Of a stretch of DNA of 64,000 nucleotides, positions 53,116 to 62,103 are shown in pieces. The notes beneath the pieces were generated by a model. That model was given only the letters and a program-made list of their open reading frames with translations. It was not told the DNA's origin and did no database searches. The DNA is from Haloglomus salinum (lineage in GTDB: Archaea; Halobacteriota; Halobacteria; Halobacteriales; Haloarculaceae). The stretch's first letter is position 1, and every line of letters begins with the position of its first letter. Made by a program: the position numbers and the translations under genes. The DNA lies in assembly GCF_024298825.1 (NCBI RefSeq), contig NZ_CP101153.1, positions 1,674,001 through 1,738,000 on the forward strand, read 5' to 3'.

Positions 53116-53355
53116 ATGGCTCAGGTCGAAATCGAGTACTGTGCCCCGCGCCGCCTCGGCGGCGAGGCCACCGCGACCCGCCGGGTCCTCGCGGACTGGC
53201 TCGGCCAGCGACACGACGTCGAGGTCTCCTGTTCGCCCTCCGCCGAGGACTGCTTCTGCGTGAGCGTCGATGGCGACCGGGTCTGGTGTACGGACCCGTC
53301 CGGCCGCATCGACCCGTTCGAGGCGGTGGCGGCGGTCCGGTCGCAGCTGGCGTAG
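53116..53355 (+). CDS. Selenoprotein W-like (Rdx family) protein lacking one active-site cysteine
   Basis: The protein has 79 residues. The thioredoxin-like Rdx/SelW pattern is VEIEYCAPRRLGGEA at the N-terminus and FEAVAAVRSQL at the end. The family normally has CxxC or CxxU; here the second position is Arg, so only C9 of the motif is left, though three further cysteines occur later. The start is ATG at 53116 (MAQVEIEYC). Disulfide redox activity is doubtful. Confidence 0.72.
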   Translation: MAQVEIEYCAPRRLGGEATATRRVLADWLGQRHDVEVSCSPSAEDCFCVSVDGDRVWCTDPSGRIDPFEAVAAVRSQLA

Positions 53356-53534
53356 GTTCGTTCGTACACGCCTCGCTCGCGACGACCGAGGGCTGTGGAC
53401 CGACGGCCTGTCCGGCCCGGGTGATTGATACCACTGGGCGTGAATCTCGGTCTCATGCGACAGCGACGCCGCCGGTGGGACGGCCGAATCGCAACGCGTG
53501 ACCGGCTGCCGGGATGGTTCACGGGGGCTGGACG

Positions 53535-54929
53535 ATGAGCGACGAGCGCGAGCCCCTGTCGGGGCCGGACAACGCCTGGCTCCAGATGGGGCAGGCGACG
53601 AACCTGACCAACATCACGGGGATGCTCGTCTTCGAGGAGCGGGTGACCTACGAGGAACTCGTCGAACGCCTCGACGAGCGACTCCTCCGGTTCGACCGGT
53701 TCCGCCAGCGGGTCCACGGTGGCCACCGCCGGTTCCGGCGGCCGGAGTGGGCGTTCTCTCCGGGCCTCGACATCGAGACGCACGTCACGCACGTCGCACT
53801 GCCCGAACCACAGGACAAGGCCGCCCTCGAACGGTTCGTCGGCGGACTGATGAGTCGCCCGCTCGACGAGGACCGCCCGCTCTGGGAGGCGTTCCTCGTC
53901 GAGGGCGTTGGCGACGGGAACGCCGCCATCTTCCGCATCAACCACTCCGTCGCCGACGGCTTCGCCCTGCTCTCGGTGATGCTGGGGCTGGTCGATGACC
54001 CGAGTGCCGTCGAGTTCCCCTTCGATGGCATCGAGGCGGTCGTCGAGGCGGACGAGGCGGCCGACGGGGACGGACCCGGGGCGCCCCGGTCGGGTACCGG
54101 CGCCGATGCTGACACCGAGGGCGGTGACAGTGGCGCCGCCGGACTCCTCGCCCGCGCCCGGTCGAGGGTGAGCGCAGCCGGGACCGCCGCGCGCGCGGTC
54201 GGGGTCGCGGTCGACCTGCTGACCCGCCCCGACGAACCGGAGACCTCGCTCCGCGGGGAGCTGCGGACCGCCAAACGGGCGGCCTGGACCGACGCCATCG
54301 ATATCGATCTGGTGAAGGCCCTCGGCGAGGAGCACGATGCCACCGTCAACGACGTGATGCTGGCGGCGACGGCGGGCGCGTTCCGTCGCCTCCTCATCGA
54401 GCGGGGCGAGGATATCGAGGACCTCGAACTCCGGAGTTCGGTGCCGGTGAACCTCAAGCCGATGCCCGAGCGGACGGAGTCACTGGGCAACTACTTCGGG
54501 CTCATCTTCCTGCCCATCCCGGTCCACACCGCCGACTTCGGCGAGCGCATCGCCATCGTCCACGAGCGGATGGACCGCGAGCGCGCGATGATAGAGGGTG
54601 TGCTGGTCTACCTCCTGTTCGAGTTCGTCGGCCGGGCTCCCGGCGTCGTGCAGGACTGGGTGCTCGACCAGTTCGAGGACGCCGCCACTGGCGTCGTCAC
54701 CAACGTCCCGGGACCGATGAACACGCTCGAGTTCGCCGGGAGCGAGGTGTCCGACGTGCTGGTCTGGGCGCCCGAGGCGAACGACCAGGGGCTGTCGCTC
54801 TCCATCTTCAGTTACGACGGCAGCATCCGGGTCGGCGTGGCCGCCGACGCCGGGCTGCTGGACGAGCCCTCGCGACTGGCGGACGCGCTCGAGGAGGAAC
54901 TCGCCGAGCGGGCGGCCGATCTGGAGTGA
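53535..54929 (+). CDS. Wax ester synthase/diacylglycerol acyltransferase-type protein
   Basis: The protein has 464 residues. WS/DGAT enzymes esterify acyl-CoA to long-chain alcohols or diacylglycerol. The catalytic HHxxxDG motif appears as INHSVADGFALLSVM, with Asn for the first His and the catalytic second His kept. Other family landmarks are RPLWEAFLVEG, TVNDVMLAATAGAFRRLL, SSVPVNLK and TNVPGPMNTLEFAG. An Ala/Asp/Gly linker (about 165-200) separates the two CoA-dependent acyltransferase lobes. The start is ATG at 53535. Haloarchaeal membrane lipids are ethers, so the acyl substrate is an open question. Confidence 0.88.
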   Translation: MSDEREPLSGPDNAWLQMGQATNLTNITGMLVFEERVTYEELVERLDERLLRFDRFRQRVHGGHRRFRRPEWAFSPGLDIETHVTHVALPEPQDKAALERFVGGLMSRPLDEDRPLWEAFLVEGVGDGNAAIFRINHSVADGFALLSVMLGLVDDPSAVEFPFDGIEAVVEADEAADGDGPGAPRSGTGADADTEGGDSGAAGLLARARSRVSAAGTAARAVGVAVDLLTRPDEPETSLRGELRTAKRAAWTDAIDIDLVKALGEEHDATVNDVMLAATAGAFRRLLIERGEDIEDLELRSSVPVNLKPMPERTESLGNYFGLIFLPIPVHTADFGERIAIVHERMDRERAMIEGVLVYLLFEFVGRAPGVVQDWVLDQFEDAATGVVTNVPGPMNTLEFAGSEVSDVLVWAPEANDQGLSLSIFSYDGSIRVGVAADAGLLDEPSRLADALEEELAERAADLE

Positions 54930-54983
54930 GCCACGGCGCGCCGGCGGCCCGTCGAGCCCCGCACCACGGCGGCTGCGCGGGGT

Positions 54984-55643
54984 TCAGTCGTTCGGCCGGA
55001 GGTCGACGAGGTGGCCGCAGTTGCCACACTGGTAGACGCCCTGGGTCTGCTCGGTGAACAGCGAGCCCAGTCCCGTGTCCCGCTCCTGACAGCGGGGGCA
55101 CTGGTCCGGGCTGGAGTACGACGGCCCGCCGCCTGTGTCCACGGGGAGCATCCGCTCCAGGAAGCGCTGTTGCATCTCCGCCTCCAGTTTCCCCTTCGTC
55201 CGGCCGCGCGACTGGTGGTAGGCACCCTGCGCATCGGCGCTCTGCTGTCGCCCGATCAGCTGGTCGAAGTCGGCCTTCGGACAGTCGCGGTTCTCCAGCA
55301 CGATGTCGCCGTTCGGGGCGACGGTGACGGTGGCGTACCGGGTCGAGTGGAACCGCGTCGCCCCGACGTACCCGCCCGCGACCACGGCGGCGAGCATCAC
55401 CGGCACCGCAAGCGATGGCACGACGATGACCAGGACGAGCCCCAGCACGACTCCCACCAGCAGCCCCAGGAGCACCCCGAGGACCGCCCCCTTCACACTG
55501 GCTCCCTTCGGGTGCACGTGGAGTCCCGCCCGCGTCCCCTTCGAGACGTCCCGCGTCGCGACCACCTCGGCCTCGGCGCTGTCGTACATCACGTTCTCGG
55601 CGTGCGCGATGGCCGCCTGCCGCACCTGGTTCGAGGTGGACAT
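54984..55643 (-). CDS. Membrane protein with C-terminal zinc ribbon
   Basis: The protein has 219 residues. An N-terminal soluble segment is followed by two transmembrane helices joined as a hairpin (GAVLGVLLGLLVGVVLGLVL, SLAVPVMLAAVVAGGYVGAT). The C-terminal soluble region ends in a zinc ribbon (CPRCQERDTG and YQCGNCGHLV). The start is ATG at 55643. The function is unknown; the zinc ribbon and membrane hairpin suggest a membrane-tethered scaffold. Confidence 0.75.
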   Translation of the reverse strand: MSTSNQVRQAAIAHAENVMYDSAEAEVVATRDVSKGTRAGLHVHPKGASVKGAVLGVLLGLLVGVVLGLVLVIVVPSLAVPVMLAAVVAGGYVGATRFHSTRYATVTVAPNGDIVLENRDCPKADFDQLIGRQQSADAQGAYHQSRGRTKGKLEAEMQQRFLERMLPVDTGGGPSYSSPDQCPRCQERDTGLGSLFTEQTQGVYQCGNCGHLVDLRPND

Positions 55644-55737
55644 CGCCCGGGAGTCCCACGTGCGACAGGAAGAAGATTACGCCGATTCGAATCCGACACC
55701 GGGCCGACGGCCGCTCGGTCCGGTCGGATGGCCCCGG

Positions 55738-56424
55738 TCAGTCTGGGAGGGGCGGCCACGTCGTCGCCAGCGTCTCCTCGATGAGCTGGGTCTGTGCGCG
55801 ACGCAACCGCTCCGAGAGCGAGGCCGCGGTGATGTCGAGTTCGGCCGCGACCGCCTCGAGCGACGCGCCCCGCGGGATGTCGAAGTAGCCGCGTTCGTAC
55901 GCCGTCCGGAGCGCCTCCTGCTGCCGGTCGGTCAGCCCGTCGCCGGGCGGCTCGGGCTCCCCGTCCCGGGTGAGTCGGTTCAGCCGGAAGGCCGCGTTAC
56001 GCTGCCAGAACGACGAGAACGCGCCGAACGATTCCCGGTCGGCGAACCAGCCGGCCTGCCGCCAGCCCGTGGGCCTGGCCTCGATCCGTTCGATGATGGC
56101 GTCGGCCGTCGCCAGTGCTTCGAGGCCGTCCAGGTCGTCGATGTGTGCCCCGAGCTGTTCCTCCAGGCTGAGCGCCGGGACGACCTGGTACCGCCGCGTG
56201 TCGCCGGCCACGCCGACCAGCGTCCACTCCTCCACGTCGTACGCGTCACTCAGGGCTGCCTCGATAGCCGGCCGACTCCCACCCCGCGTGGTCAGCAGGA
56301 ACAGCGGCCGCGCGCCGTGATTGAACTGTAACTCCAGCACCAGGGTCGCGTCGGACACGGCCGCCGCGACGTCGGTGAGTGGGAGCGCCTCGCAGTGGAT
56401 GTCGAACTCCGCGACGAACCCCAT
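55738..56424 (-). CDS. Bat/HTH_10-family transcriptional regulator
   Basis: The protein has 228 residues. A 165-residue N-terminal domain of the bacterio-opsin-activator type is followed by HTH_10: LTDRQQEALRTAYERGYFD, RGASLEAVAAELDITAASLS and ERLRRAQTQLIEETL. It diverges from the hydrolase gene at 56562 and may regulate it. The start is ATG at 56424. Confidence 0.85.
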   Translation of the reverse strand: MGFVAEFDIHCEALPLTDVAAAVSDATLVLELQFNHGARPLFLLTTRGGSRPAIEAALSDAYDVEEWTLVGVAGDTRRYQVVPALSLEEQLGAHIDDLDGLEALATADAIIERIEARPTGWRQAGWFADRESFGAFSSFWQRNAAFRLNRLTRDGEPEPPGDGLTDRQQEALRTAYERGYFDIPRGASLEAVAAELDITAASLSERLRRAQTQLIEETLATTWPPLPD

Positions 56425-56561
56425 ACGCGTTCGTTCCGGTCCGGAACCATGGGGCTACCGGACTGCCGCCCGGGACGCCCGTTGCCCGGTTCCTGCTCCA
56501 CTTCAATGGCCTAACCACTGAGAGTACGGCTTAGCCGCGTCCCTCCCGGACACGAACGTGT

Positions 56562-57353
56562 ATGCAGTCGACTCACTCCCCTGATGGTACCGACATCGTC
56601 TACGAACGGCACGGCGACGGACAGCCGCTCCTCCTCCTTCACGGTGGGATGGCTCCACGCGACTACTGGATGCCGGCCATCCCCCACTTCGACGAGTACG
56701 CCGCCGTCGTCCCCCAGCGCCCGGGCTTCGGCACGTGTCTCGACGATGCCTCGGAGACCGGCCCTGGCGAGGTACTGGACCGCGAGGCACGGTACGTTCG
56801 CGAACTGGCCGCCGCGGTCGACGGTGACCCGATTCTCCTCGGGCACTCGTTCGGCGCACTCACCGCGGTCGAGGCCGCGACCGACGCGGACGTCGCCGCC
56901 GTCCTCGCGTACGAGCCGGCGGTACTCCCCGAGGACTACCGCCGGACGGCGGACCTCTCGGCCCGGATGCAGTCGCTGCTCGACGAGGGGAAACGCCAGG
57001 AGGCCGTGAAACGCTACGTCGAGCAGGTCCTCCATCCGGACGGTATCGACGACCTCGACGCCTGGCTGTCGGCGTGGCCCGTCTGGCCGGGCTGTGTGGA
57101 CCTCGCCGAGGAGGTCGTCCGGATGAACCGCGCCGTCGAGCAGTACCGGCTTCCCGACCGACTCGCGGCCGAGGCGCCCGTGCTCGTCATGTCCGGAACT
57201 GACGGCCCGGATTTCCTTCGGGAGAGCGCCCGCGCCGTTCACGACGCGCTCCCGCACAGCCGCTTCGTCGAGTTCGACGGCGTCAGCCACAGCGGCCCCT
57301 CGGAGGCCCCGGCCCTGGTCGCCGCCGAGGTCGAGGCCTTCCTCCGCAGCTAG
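56562..57353 (+). CDS. Alpha/beta hydrolase
   Basis: The protein has 263 residues. The oxyanion-hole HGGMAPRDYW, the nucleophile elbow LGHSFGALTAVEA (Ser), an acid in SGTDGPDFL and the terminal His in VSHSGPSEAP form a Ser-His-Asp triad. Esterase, lipase or peroxidase-type activity is possible. The neighbouring Bat-type regulators on both sides suggest local control. The start is ATG at 56562. Confidence 0.85.
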   Translation: MQSTHSPDGTDIVYERHGDGQPLLLLHGGMAPRDYWMPAIPHFDEYAAVVPQRPGFGTCLDDASETGPGEVLDREARYVRELAAAVDGDPILLGHSFGALTAVEAATDADVAAVLAYEPAVLPEDYRRTADLSARMQSLLDEGKRQEAVKRYVEQVLHPDGIDDLDAWLSAWPVWPGCVDLAEEVVRMNRAVEQYRLPDRLAAEAPVLVMSGTDGPDFLRESARAVHDALPHSRFVEFDGVSHSGPSEAPALVAAEVEAFLRS

Positions 57354-57459
57354 ACGACAGCGCCCCTCGCGGCTGCAGGTACACCGGCACTGTCGGCCCG
57401 CTGTCGCCGTCCCTGTAGCGACCCAAATGAGTTTACCACTTCCCGTTTCTGTCCCGAAC

Positions 57460-59505
57460 ATGGACGACGCGAGCCGATTCCGGCCCGGATGGGCCGACCT
57501 CGCGGCGGCGGTACCGGGTGGGGTTGGTGTCCACGCAGACGGGGGGTTCGTCCACGTCTCCCCGGAGCTGGCGGCGGCGGTCGGGATCGAGGCCGACGCC
57601 CTCGTCGGCGAGCACTGGCGGTCGCTGTTCCCGTCGACGGAGGCGGACCGCATCGAGACGGAGGCGGTCCCGCCGGCCCGGAACGGGACGGACTGGACCG
57701 GAGAGGTCAGCCTCGACGGCGGGACGCCGGCCGACCTGACGCTGTCGACGACCGAGCGGGGTGCTCTCGTGTGGCTGGTCGAGGCGTACCCGACGAGGAC
57801 CGACGGCTGGGACGGGGAACGAGCCGGCGGCCGCGACGGCCCCCCGGCCGACGAGCGGCAGTCACCGCCGGGGGGTGGCGGGGTCCGGCCGGCCACCGGG
57901 CCCGGACCCGCCGACCCCTCCGGTCCCTGGAGCGACCCCTGGGAGGGGCGCCGGTTCGTCGAGAACGTCGTCGACGCGCTGGACGACGTGCTGTACGTGG
58001 TCGACGAGGACGGAACACTGGTCTTCTGGAACGAGGCGCTGCGCGAGCGGTTCGGCTACAGCGAGGCCGAGTTGGCGGCGCTCGACCCGGCGGACTTCCT
58101 GGTTCCTGCCGAGTCCGACGAGGTGCCCGAGGACCCGGCGGCGTTCGTCGACGTACCGGACCGACACAACGTGGTGAACCTCGTGACGAAGGAGGGTGAG
58201 TCCATCCCCCACGAGCTCCACGGGTCGACCTATACGGACCCGGAGACCGGAGCACGCTACCGGGTCGGTATCGGCCGGGACATCACCGGCCGGCTGCAGC
58301 GCGAGCGGGCGCTGAAGCGCCAGCGCGACGAACTGGCCACTCTCGACGGCATCAACGAGGTCCTGCTGGCGACCGTTCGGGAACTGGTCGGGACGGCCAG
58401 TCAGGGGGGCGTCGAGCGGCGGGTCTGCGAGCGGCTGGTGGCCTCGGACCGCTACCGGTTCGCCTGGGTCGGCGAGCGAGAACTCGACGGCGACCAGGTC
58501 GTCCCCCGCGTGACCGCCGGCGAGGGCGACGGCTACCTGGACTCGGTCACACACACCATCGACGGGGACGAGCGGGGGACGTCCGACGAACCGGTTGGCG
58601 CGGCGCTCCGGACCGGCGAGATACAGGTCGCCGACGCTGTCGCCCCCGATTTCGAGCACCGGGCGGTGGCACGCGAGCGGGACTTCGAGTCCGTGGCCGC
58701 CGTCCCGCTCCGCAGCGAGGGGACCGTCTACGGGGTACTCGTCGTCTACGCGGCCCGCGAGGGCGCGTTCACGCCCCGCGAGCGCGACGGCTTCGACGTG
58801 CTCGGACGGACCGTCGGGACCGTGATACATGCCGCCCGGAGCCGTGAACTCCTGTTCGCCGACGCCGTCGTCGAACTGGAGTTCCGGGTCGACGGCGGCG
58901 TGCTCGTCCCGGTCGCCGCCGAGGCGGACTGTGAACTGGAGCTGGAGGGGTACGTCCCGTCGGGCGAGGCGTGGGTGGTCTACTGCGCGGTCGACGGGGC
59001 GCCCCCCGACGACGTGGCCGCCGCCGCTGGGGCGGACCCTCGCGTCGAACGCGCCCGGACGGTCACCGCGGCTGACGGCGGCCGGGTCGAACTGCTCGCC
59101 GGGGAGGCGTCGCTGCTGCACGCGGTCGAGGCCGCCGGGGCGACCGTCCGGACGGTCGTCGCGGGCCCCGACGGCGCCGACCTCGTCATCGAGGCGCCGG
59201 TCGACGCCGACGTGCGCGACCTGATCGGGACCGTCCAGGAGACGTTTCCGGACCTGGCCCTCGTCGCACGCCGGGAGCGCGACCGCGAGGTGACCACCGT
59301 CGGCCGCCCCGGCGGCCTGCTCGACGCGCTCACCGGCCGACAGCGGGAGGCACTGGAGGCGGCCTACCGCGCGGGCTACTTCGCGTGGCCGCGCGAGAGT
59401 ACCGCCGAGGAGGTCGCGGCGTCGCTCGGCCTCGCCGCGCCGACGCTCCACGGGCACCTCCGGAAGGCCCAGCGGACCATCCTGGCCGCGCTGCTGGACG
59501 ACTGA
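57460..59505 (+). CDS. PAS-GAF sensor with Bat/HTH_10 output domain
   Basis: The protein has 681 residues. A weak N-terminal PAS-like segment (about 20-110) is followed by a clear PAS domain (about 166-285: ENVVDALDDVLYVVDEDGTL, FGYSEAELAALDP), a GAF domain (about 300-455), the bacterio-opsin-activator middle domain, and HTH_10 at the end (LTGRQREALEAAYRAGYFA, ESTAEEVAASLGLAAPTLHG). This is a one-component sensor-regulator like Bat. The ATG at 57460 fits the AT-rich AAATGAGTTTA 25-35 bases upstream; an ATG inside that element (57427) would add 11 residues. Confidence 0.85.
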   Translation: MDDASRFRPGWADLAAAVPGGVGVHADGGFVHVSPELAAAVGIEADALVGEHWRSLFPSTEADRIETEAVPPARNGTDWTGEVSLDGGTPADLTLSTTERGALVWLVEAYPTRTDGWDGERAGGRDGPPADERQSPPGGGGVRPATGPGPADPSGPWSDPWEGRRFVENVVDALDDVLYVVDEDGTLVFWNEALRERFGYSEAELAALDPADFLVPAESDEVPEDPAAFVDVPDRHNVVNLVTKEGESIPHELHGSTYTDPETGARYRVGIGRDITGRLQRERALKRQRDELATLDGINEVLLATVRELVGTASQGGVERRVCERLVASDRYRFAWVGERELDGDQVVPRVTAGEGDGYLDSVTHTIDGDERGTSDEPVGAALRTGEIQVADAVAPDFEHRAVARERDFESVAAVPLRSEGTVYGVLVVYAAREGAFTPRERDGFDVLGRTVGTVIHAARSRELLFADAVVELEFRVDGGVLVPVAAEADCELELEGYVPSGEAWVVYCAVDGAPPDDVAAAAGADPRVERARTVTAADGGRVELLAGEASLLHAVEAAGATVRTVVAGPDGADLVIEAPVDADVRDLIGTVQETFPDLALVARRERDREVTTVGRPGGLLDALTGRQREALEAAYRAGYFAWPRESTAEEVAASLGLAAPTLHGHLRKAQRTILAALLDD

Positions 59506-59629
59506 CGGGCGGAGAGGCGAAGGCACCAGCGGGGACGCCGGTGCGGGTGGCGGCAGGACGGACGATAGCTGGCCGGCCACCGTCGTCCGGAGTCCCGTCC
59601 TCGTCGACGGCTGGTCGGAGCAGGAGCCG

Positions 59630-60814
59630 TCAGTCCGCCGTGGACCTCTCGCCGCCACCGGCGGCGTCGGTGCTGTCGACCTGCCGTTCGAGCGCCGCCA
59701 GCCGCTCGCGAAGCGCCTCGTTCTCGGTTGCCAGTTCCTCGATGCGCTCGTCCTGCTTCTCGATGCGCTCGTCTTGCTCTTCGATACGGTTCTCCTTCTC
59801 CTCGACGCGCTCGGCGAGGCCCTGTATCGCGGCCAGTGCGACCCCGTCGGCGTCGACGTTCGCGATGCGGTCGGCGTCGGCGCCGAGGCCGAAGGCGTCG
59901 TGGAACTCGCCCGCCATCGGGCCCATGTGGGTGGCGTCGGCCTCGGCGTCGTACTCCCAGGTCGACACGTCGAGGGACTCGACGCCGTCGAGCACGCCCT
60001 GCGGGTCAACCGTCTGGACGTTCGACTTGGCGCTGGCGGCGCTCAGCGAGGACCACGAGCCACTGCCCGCGGAGAGCCGGACGCCCGCCGAGGCGTCACT
60101 GGCGGAGAAAATCGTGACGCCGCCGCCCGCCTGGAACACCATCTGATTGGCCTGGGTCGCCTGGACCGTCCGCCGGGTCCCGTCGCCCCAGACGAAGCTC
60201 CCGTCCTCCGACGCATCCGCCTGGCGACCGGCGGCGAAGCTGAAACGCCCGCTCGCCGTGTTGCTCTTCCCACCGGGGACCGTCGCGAACCCGTTCTCGA
60301 TCTCCTGGATGCTACTGGCCCCCTGCTGTGGGGACCCCCCGTCGGTCGTGTTGTTCGCACCGCCGCAGACCACGTCGCCGAACCCGCCGGCCTCGTTCCT
60401 GCTTCCGCCCCCGATGGCGGAACTCCTGCCGTCGGCACCATTGAAGCTTCCGCCCGCGACCGTCGCCCCGCCGGCCGCCCTGTTCTCTCCGCCGCCGCTG
60501 ATTGTCGACGCCTCACCGTTGAGGCTGTTCTGGTAGCCGAAGGCGATACCGGGGGTGTTGCTCTGTGCCGGCGCCCGATACCGTGCCAGCGCCAGCGCCG
60601 GGAGCCAGTTCTCCCCGTCACCGATGGAGACGACGCCGGTATCCGTGGCGAGGAACTTCGCGCCGTCGACCGGCTCGTAGTTCGAGCGGTTCGCTTCCTC
60701 GTCGCGGATCTCGATGTCGGTGTCGTACTGCCGGAAGTTCTCGTTCAGCGGCTGGTGCCAGTCGGTCGCGCCCTCCTCGGGTATGTTGTAGGAGTGATTG
60801 GGTGTCTCGGGCAT
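59630..60814 (-). CDS. Tail-fibre-like protein with S74 (endosialidase chaperone) domain
   Basis: The protein has 394 residues. The N-terminal 90 residues resemble a virion-attachment segment (HQPLNENFRQYDTDI). Residues about 95-215 are Gly/Asn/Ala-rich repeats like trimeric adhesin heads (GGGSRNEAGGFGDVVCGG). Residues about 251-335 form the peptidase S74/chaperone domain (SAKSNVQTVDPQGVLDGVE, GPMAGEFHDAFG, DGVALAAIQGLAERV). Residues 336-384 are a coiled coil. The usual Ser-Asp catalytic pair of self-cleavage is not clear. Phage tail spikes carry this layout. The gene lies 20 bases after a lipoprotein gene on the same strand; no other virus gene is seen. Confidence 0.8.
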   Translation of the reverse strand: MPETPNHSYNIPEEGATDWHQPLNENFRQYDTDIEIRDEEANRSNYEPVDGAKFLATDTGVVSIGDGENWLPALALARYRAPAQSNTPGIAFGYQNSLNGEASTISGGGENRAAGGATVAGGSFNGADGRSSAIGGGSRNEAGGFGDVVCGGANNTTDGGSPQQGASSIQEIENGFATVPGGKSNTASGRFSFAAGRQADASEDGSFVWGDGTRRTVQATQANQMVFQAGGGVTIFSASDASAGVRLSAGSGSWSSLSAASAKSNVQTVDPQGVLDGVESLDVSTWEYDAEADATHMGPMAGEFHDAFGLGADADRIANVDADGVALAAIQGLAERVEEKENRIEEQDERIEKQDERIEELATENEALRERLAALERQVDSTDAAGGGERSTAD

Positions 60815-60834
60815 GTGTCAGTCGATGCGTCGCG

Positions 60835-61281
60835 TCACGGGGCGACGCCCCCGTAGCCGTACTCGCCGTACGTCTGCTCACCGTAGTCGCCCTCGGGCCG
60901 ACCCGTCGGTGTCGCCGTCCGGGGGGATGTGTCGGTCGGCGTCGCCGTATCGGTGGGTGTGTCCGCTGGTGTCGCTGTCTGGGTGTCCATCGGCGTGTCG
61001 GTCGGCCGGTCCGTCTCCGGCTTCCCGGTGGTCGTCGTCCGGGGCTTCGCCGTCGGACTGGCTGTCGCCGTCGGTGTCGGCGTCGCGGTTGCCGTCCCGC
61101 CGTAGCCGTACGTCGTCGGGCTCGGCGTGGACTCGGCGTCACTGCCGTCACTGGTGTCGTTGCCACCGCCGTCGCCGCCGTCGCCCCCGCGGAGGCCGGA
61201 ACAGCCGGCCGTCGCCGCCGTCACGAGCAGCGAGGCCGTCCCCAGCAGCGTTCGTCGGTCGATGTCGAGTCTGTCGTCCAT
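60835..61281 (-). CDS. Thr/Pro-rich Tat lipoprotein
   Basis: The protein has 148 residues. DIDRRTLLGTASLLVTAATAGC carries a Tat motif and lipobox Cys. The mature protein is a low-complexity stalk built on Thr-Pro and Pro-Thr-Asp-Thr units (PTDTPMDTQTATPADTPTDT) and ends with YGEQTYGEYGYGG. The Thr residues are likely O-glycosylation sites. It is the first gene of a two-gene unit with the S74 protein and could anchor or present it. The start is ATG at 61281. Confidence 0.72.
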   Translation of the reverse strand: MDDRLDIDRRTLLGTASLLVTAATAGCSGLRGGDGGDGGGNDTSDGSDAESTPSPTTYGYGGTATATPTPTATASPTAKPRTTTTGKPETDRPTDTPMDTQTATPADTPTDTATPTDTSPRTATPTGRPEGDYGEQTYGEYGYGGVAP

Positions 61282-61799
61282 GTATCGGATGTCGTGATTA
61301 TCGTCGGTCGGTGCGCCTTGCCTGTGTGCGGAACGAGGGGGGGGGACAGGGGCTCCTGGCACTTGGGGGGTCGGACGACGGCTGAGTGAGCATATCCTGG
61401 ACGGCGTGGCCCCCACAGCCATCCCTGCCGGGAGCGGTCACGCCCCCGTCACCCCGAAACCGTGCGTGCGAAGGAAGCACATCCCGAAGTCATGCGGACC
61501 GGGTTTCAACCCGGACGCTATGCACGTAGGGCCGGCGGCGTGGTCAGGGTGTTGTCCCAGGTGCGGCTGTACGGCAGGGACCCTCCGGCCATCACCGAAC
61601 AGGCCTCGTTGACGACCGCGCCCGAGGGCGCGCACTCCCCATCCCACAGCACGCACGTCGCCGAGTCCGTCTCGCCGGGCGCGAGCGGATTTCGGTGAAC
61701 GCTGCGCTCGTCGGTCGGAGCCGTGGCTCGTCGGGTATCTCGTCGGTCGGGTCTGGGTATCGCTTCCCGGACTCGGCCACGGTTCGACTGGAGAAGGAG
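61282..61799. other. 518-base intergenic region with a hairpin and possible mobile-element remnant
   Basis: No convincing gene is seen. A perfect hairpin CCGGGTT-TC-AACCCGG lies at about 61499-61514, preceded by GTGCGTGCGAAGGAAGCAC. Such hairpins end IS200/IS605-type right ends and their TnpB guide RNAs in haloarchaea, but there is no tnpB here. A run of nine G residues is near 61334. Confidence 0.45.
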
Positions 61800-61873
61800 T
61801 CCGCCCTCCCCGATTTGAACGGGGGACAAGTCGATCTACAGTCGACTGCTCTACCAGTCTGAGCTAAGGGCGG
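61800..61873 (-). tRNA. tRNA-Tyr (anticodon GTA)
   Basis: The 74-base cloverleaf is complete: a 7-bp acceptor stem CCGCCCT/AGGGCGG with C1-G72 (the archaeal tyrosine identity pair) and discriminator A, the D-arm with AGCTCAG...GGTAGAGC, the anticodon stem GTCGA/TCGAC with loop CTGTAGA (anticodon GUA) and a T-arm with GTTCAAATC. No intron is present and no CCA is encoded. Confidence 0.95.
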
Positions 61874-62103
61874 GCACACGGAACTGGGCCGGTCGCGGAC
61901 TTAATCGTTATCATCCCGTGAGGGCGTGGGCCGTGGACACACGGTGTCCGACAGGCGTGTGTGTGTCGACACGTCGTCGACCGTCGTCAGCCACCGACAC
62001 ACCGGTTACAGGCCCCTGCAGCCGGGAACGCGGCCGGGCGCCGGCAGACGGGCGTCTGACGCACGCGAAGGTTGATGTACCGTGACACACAACGTCGGAC
62101 AAC

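Noticed and set aside
61406..61698. Short plus-strand frames in the gene-free region before tRNA-Tyr
   Set aside because: They are Cys/Pro/Arg-rich, overlap a hairpin, and no frame has haloarchaeal codon bias.
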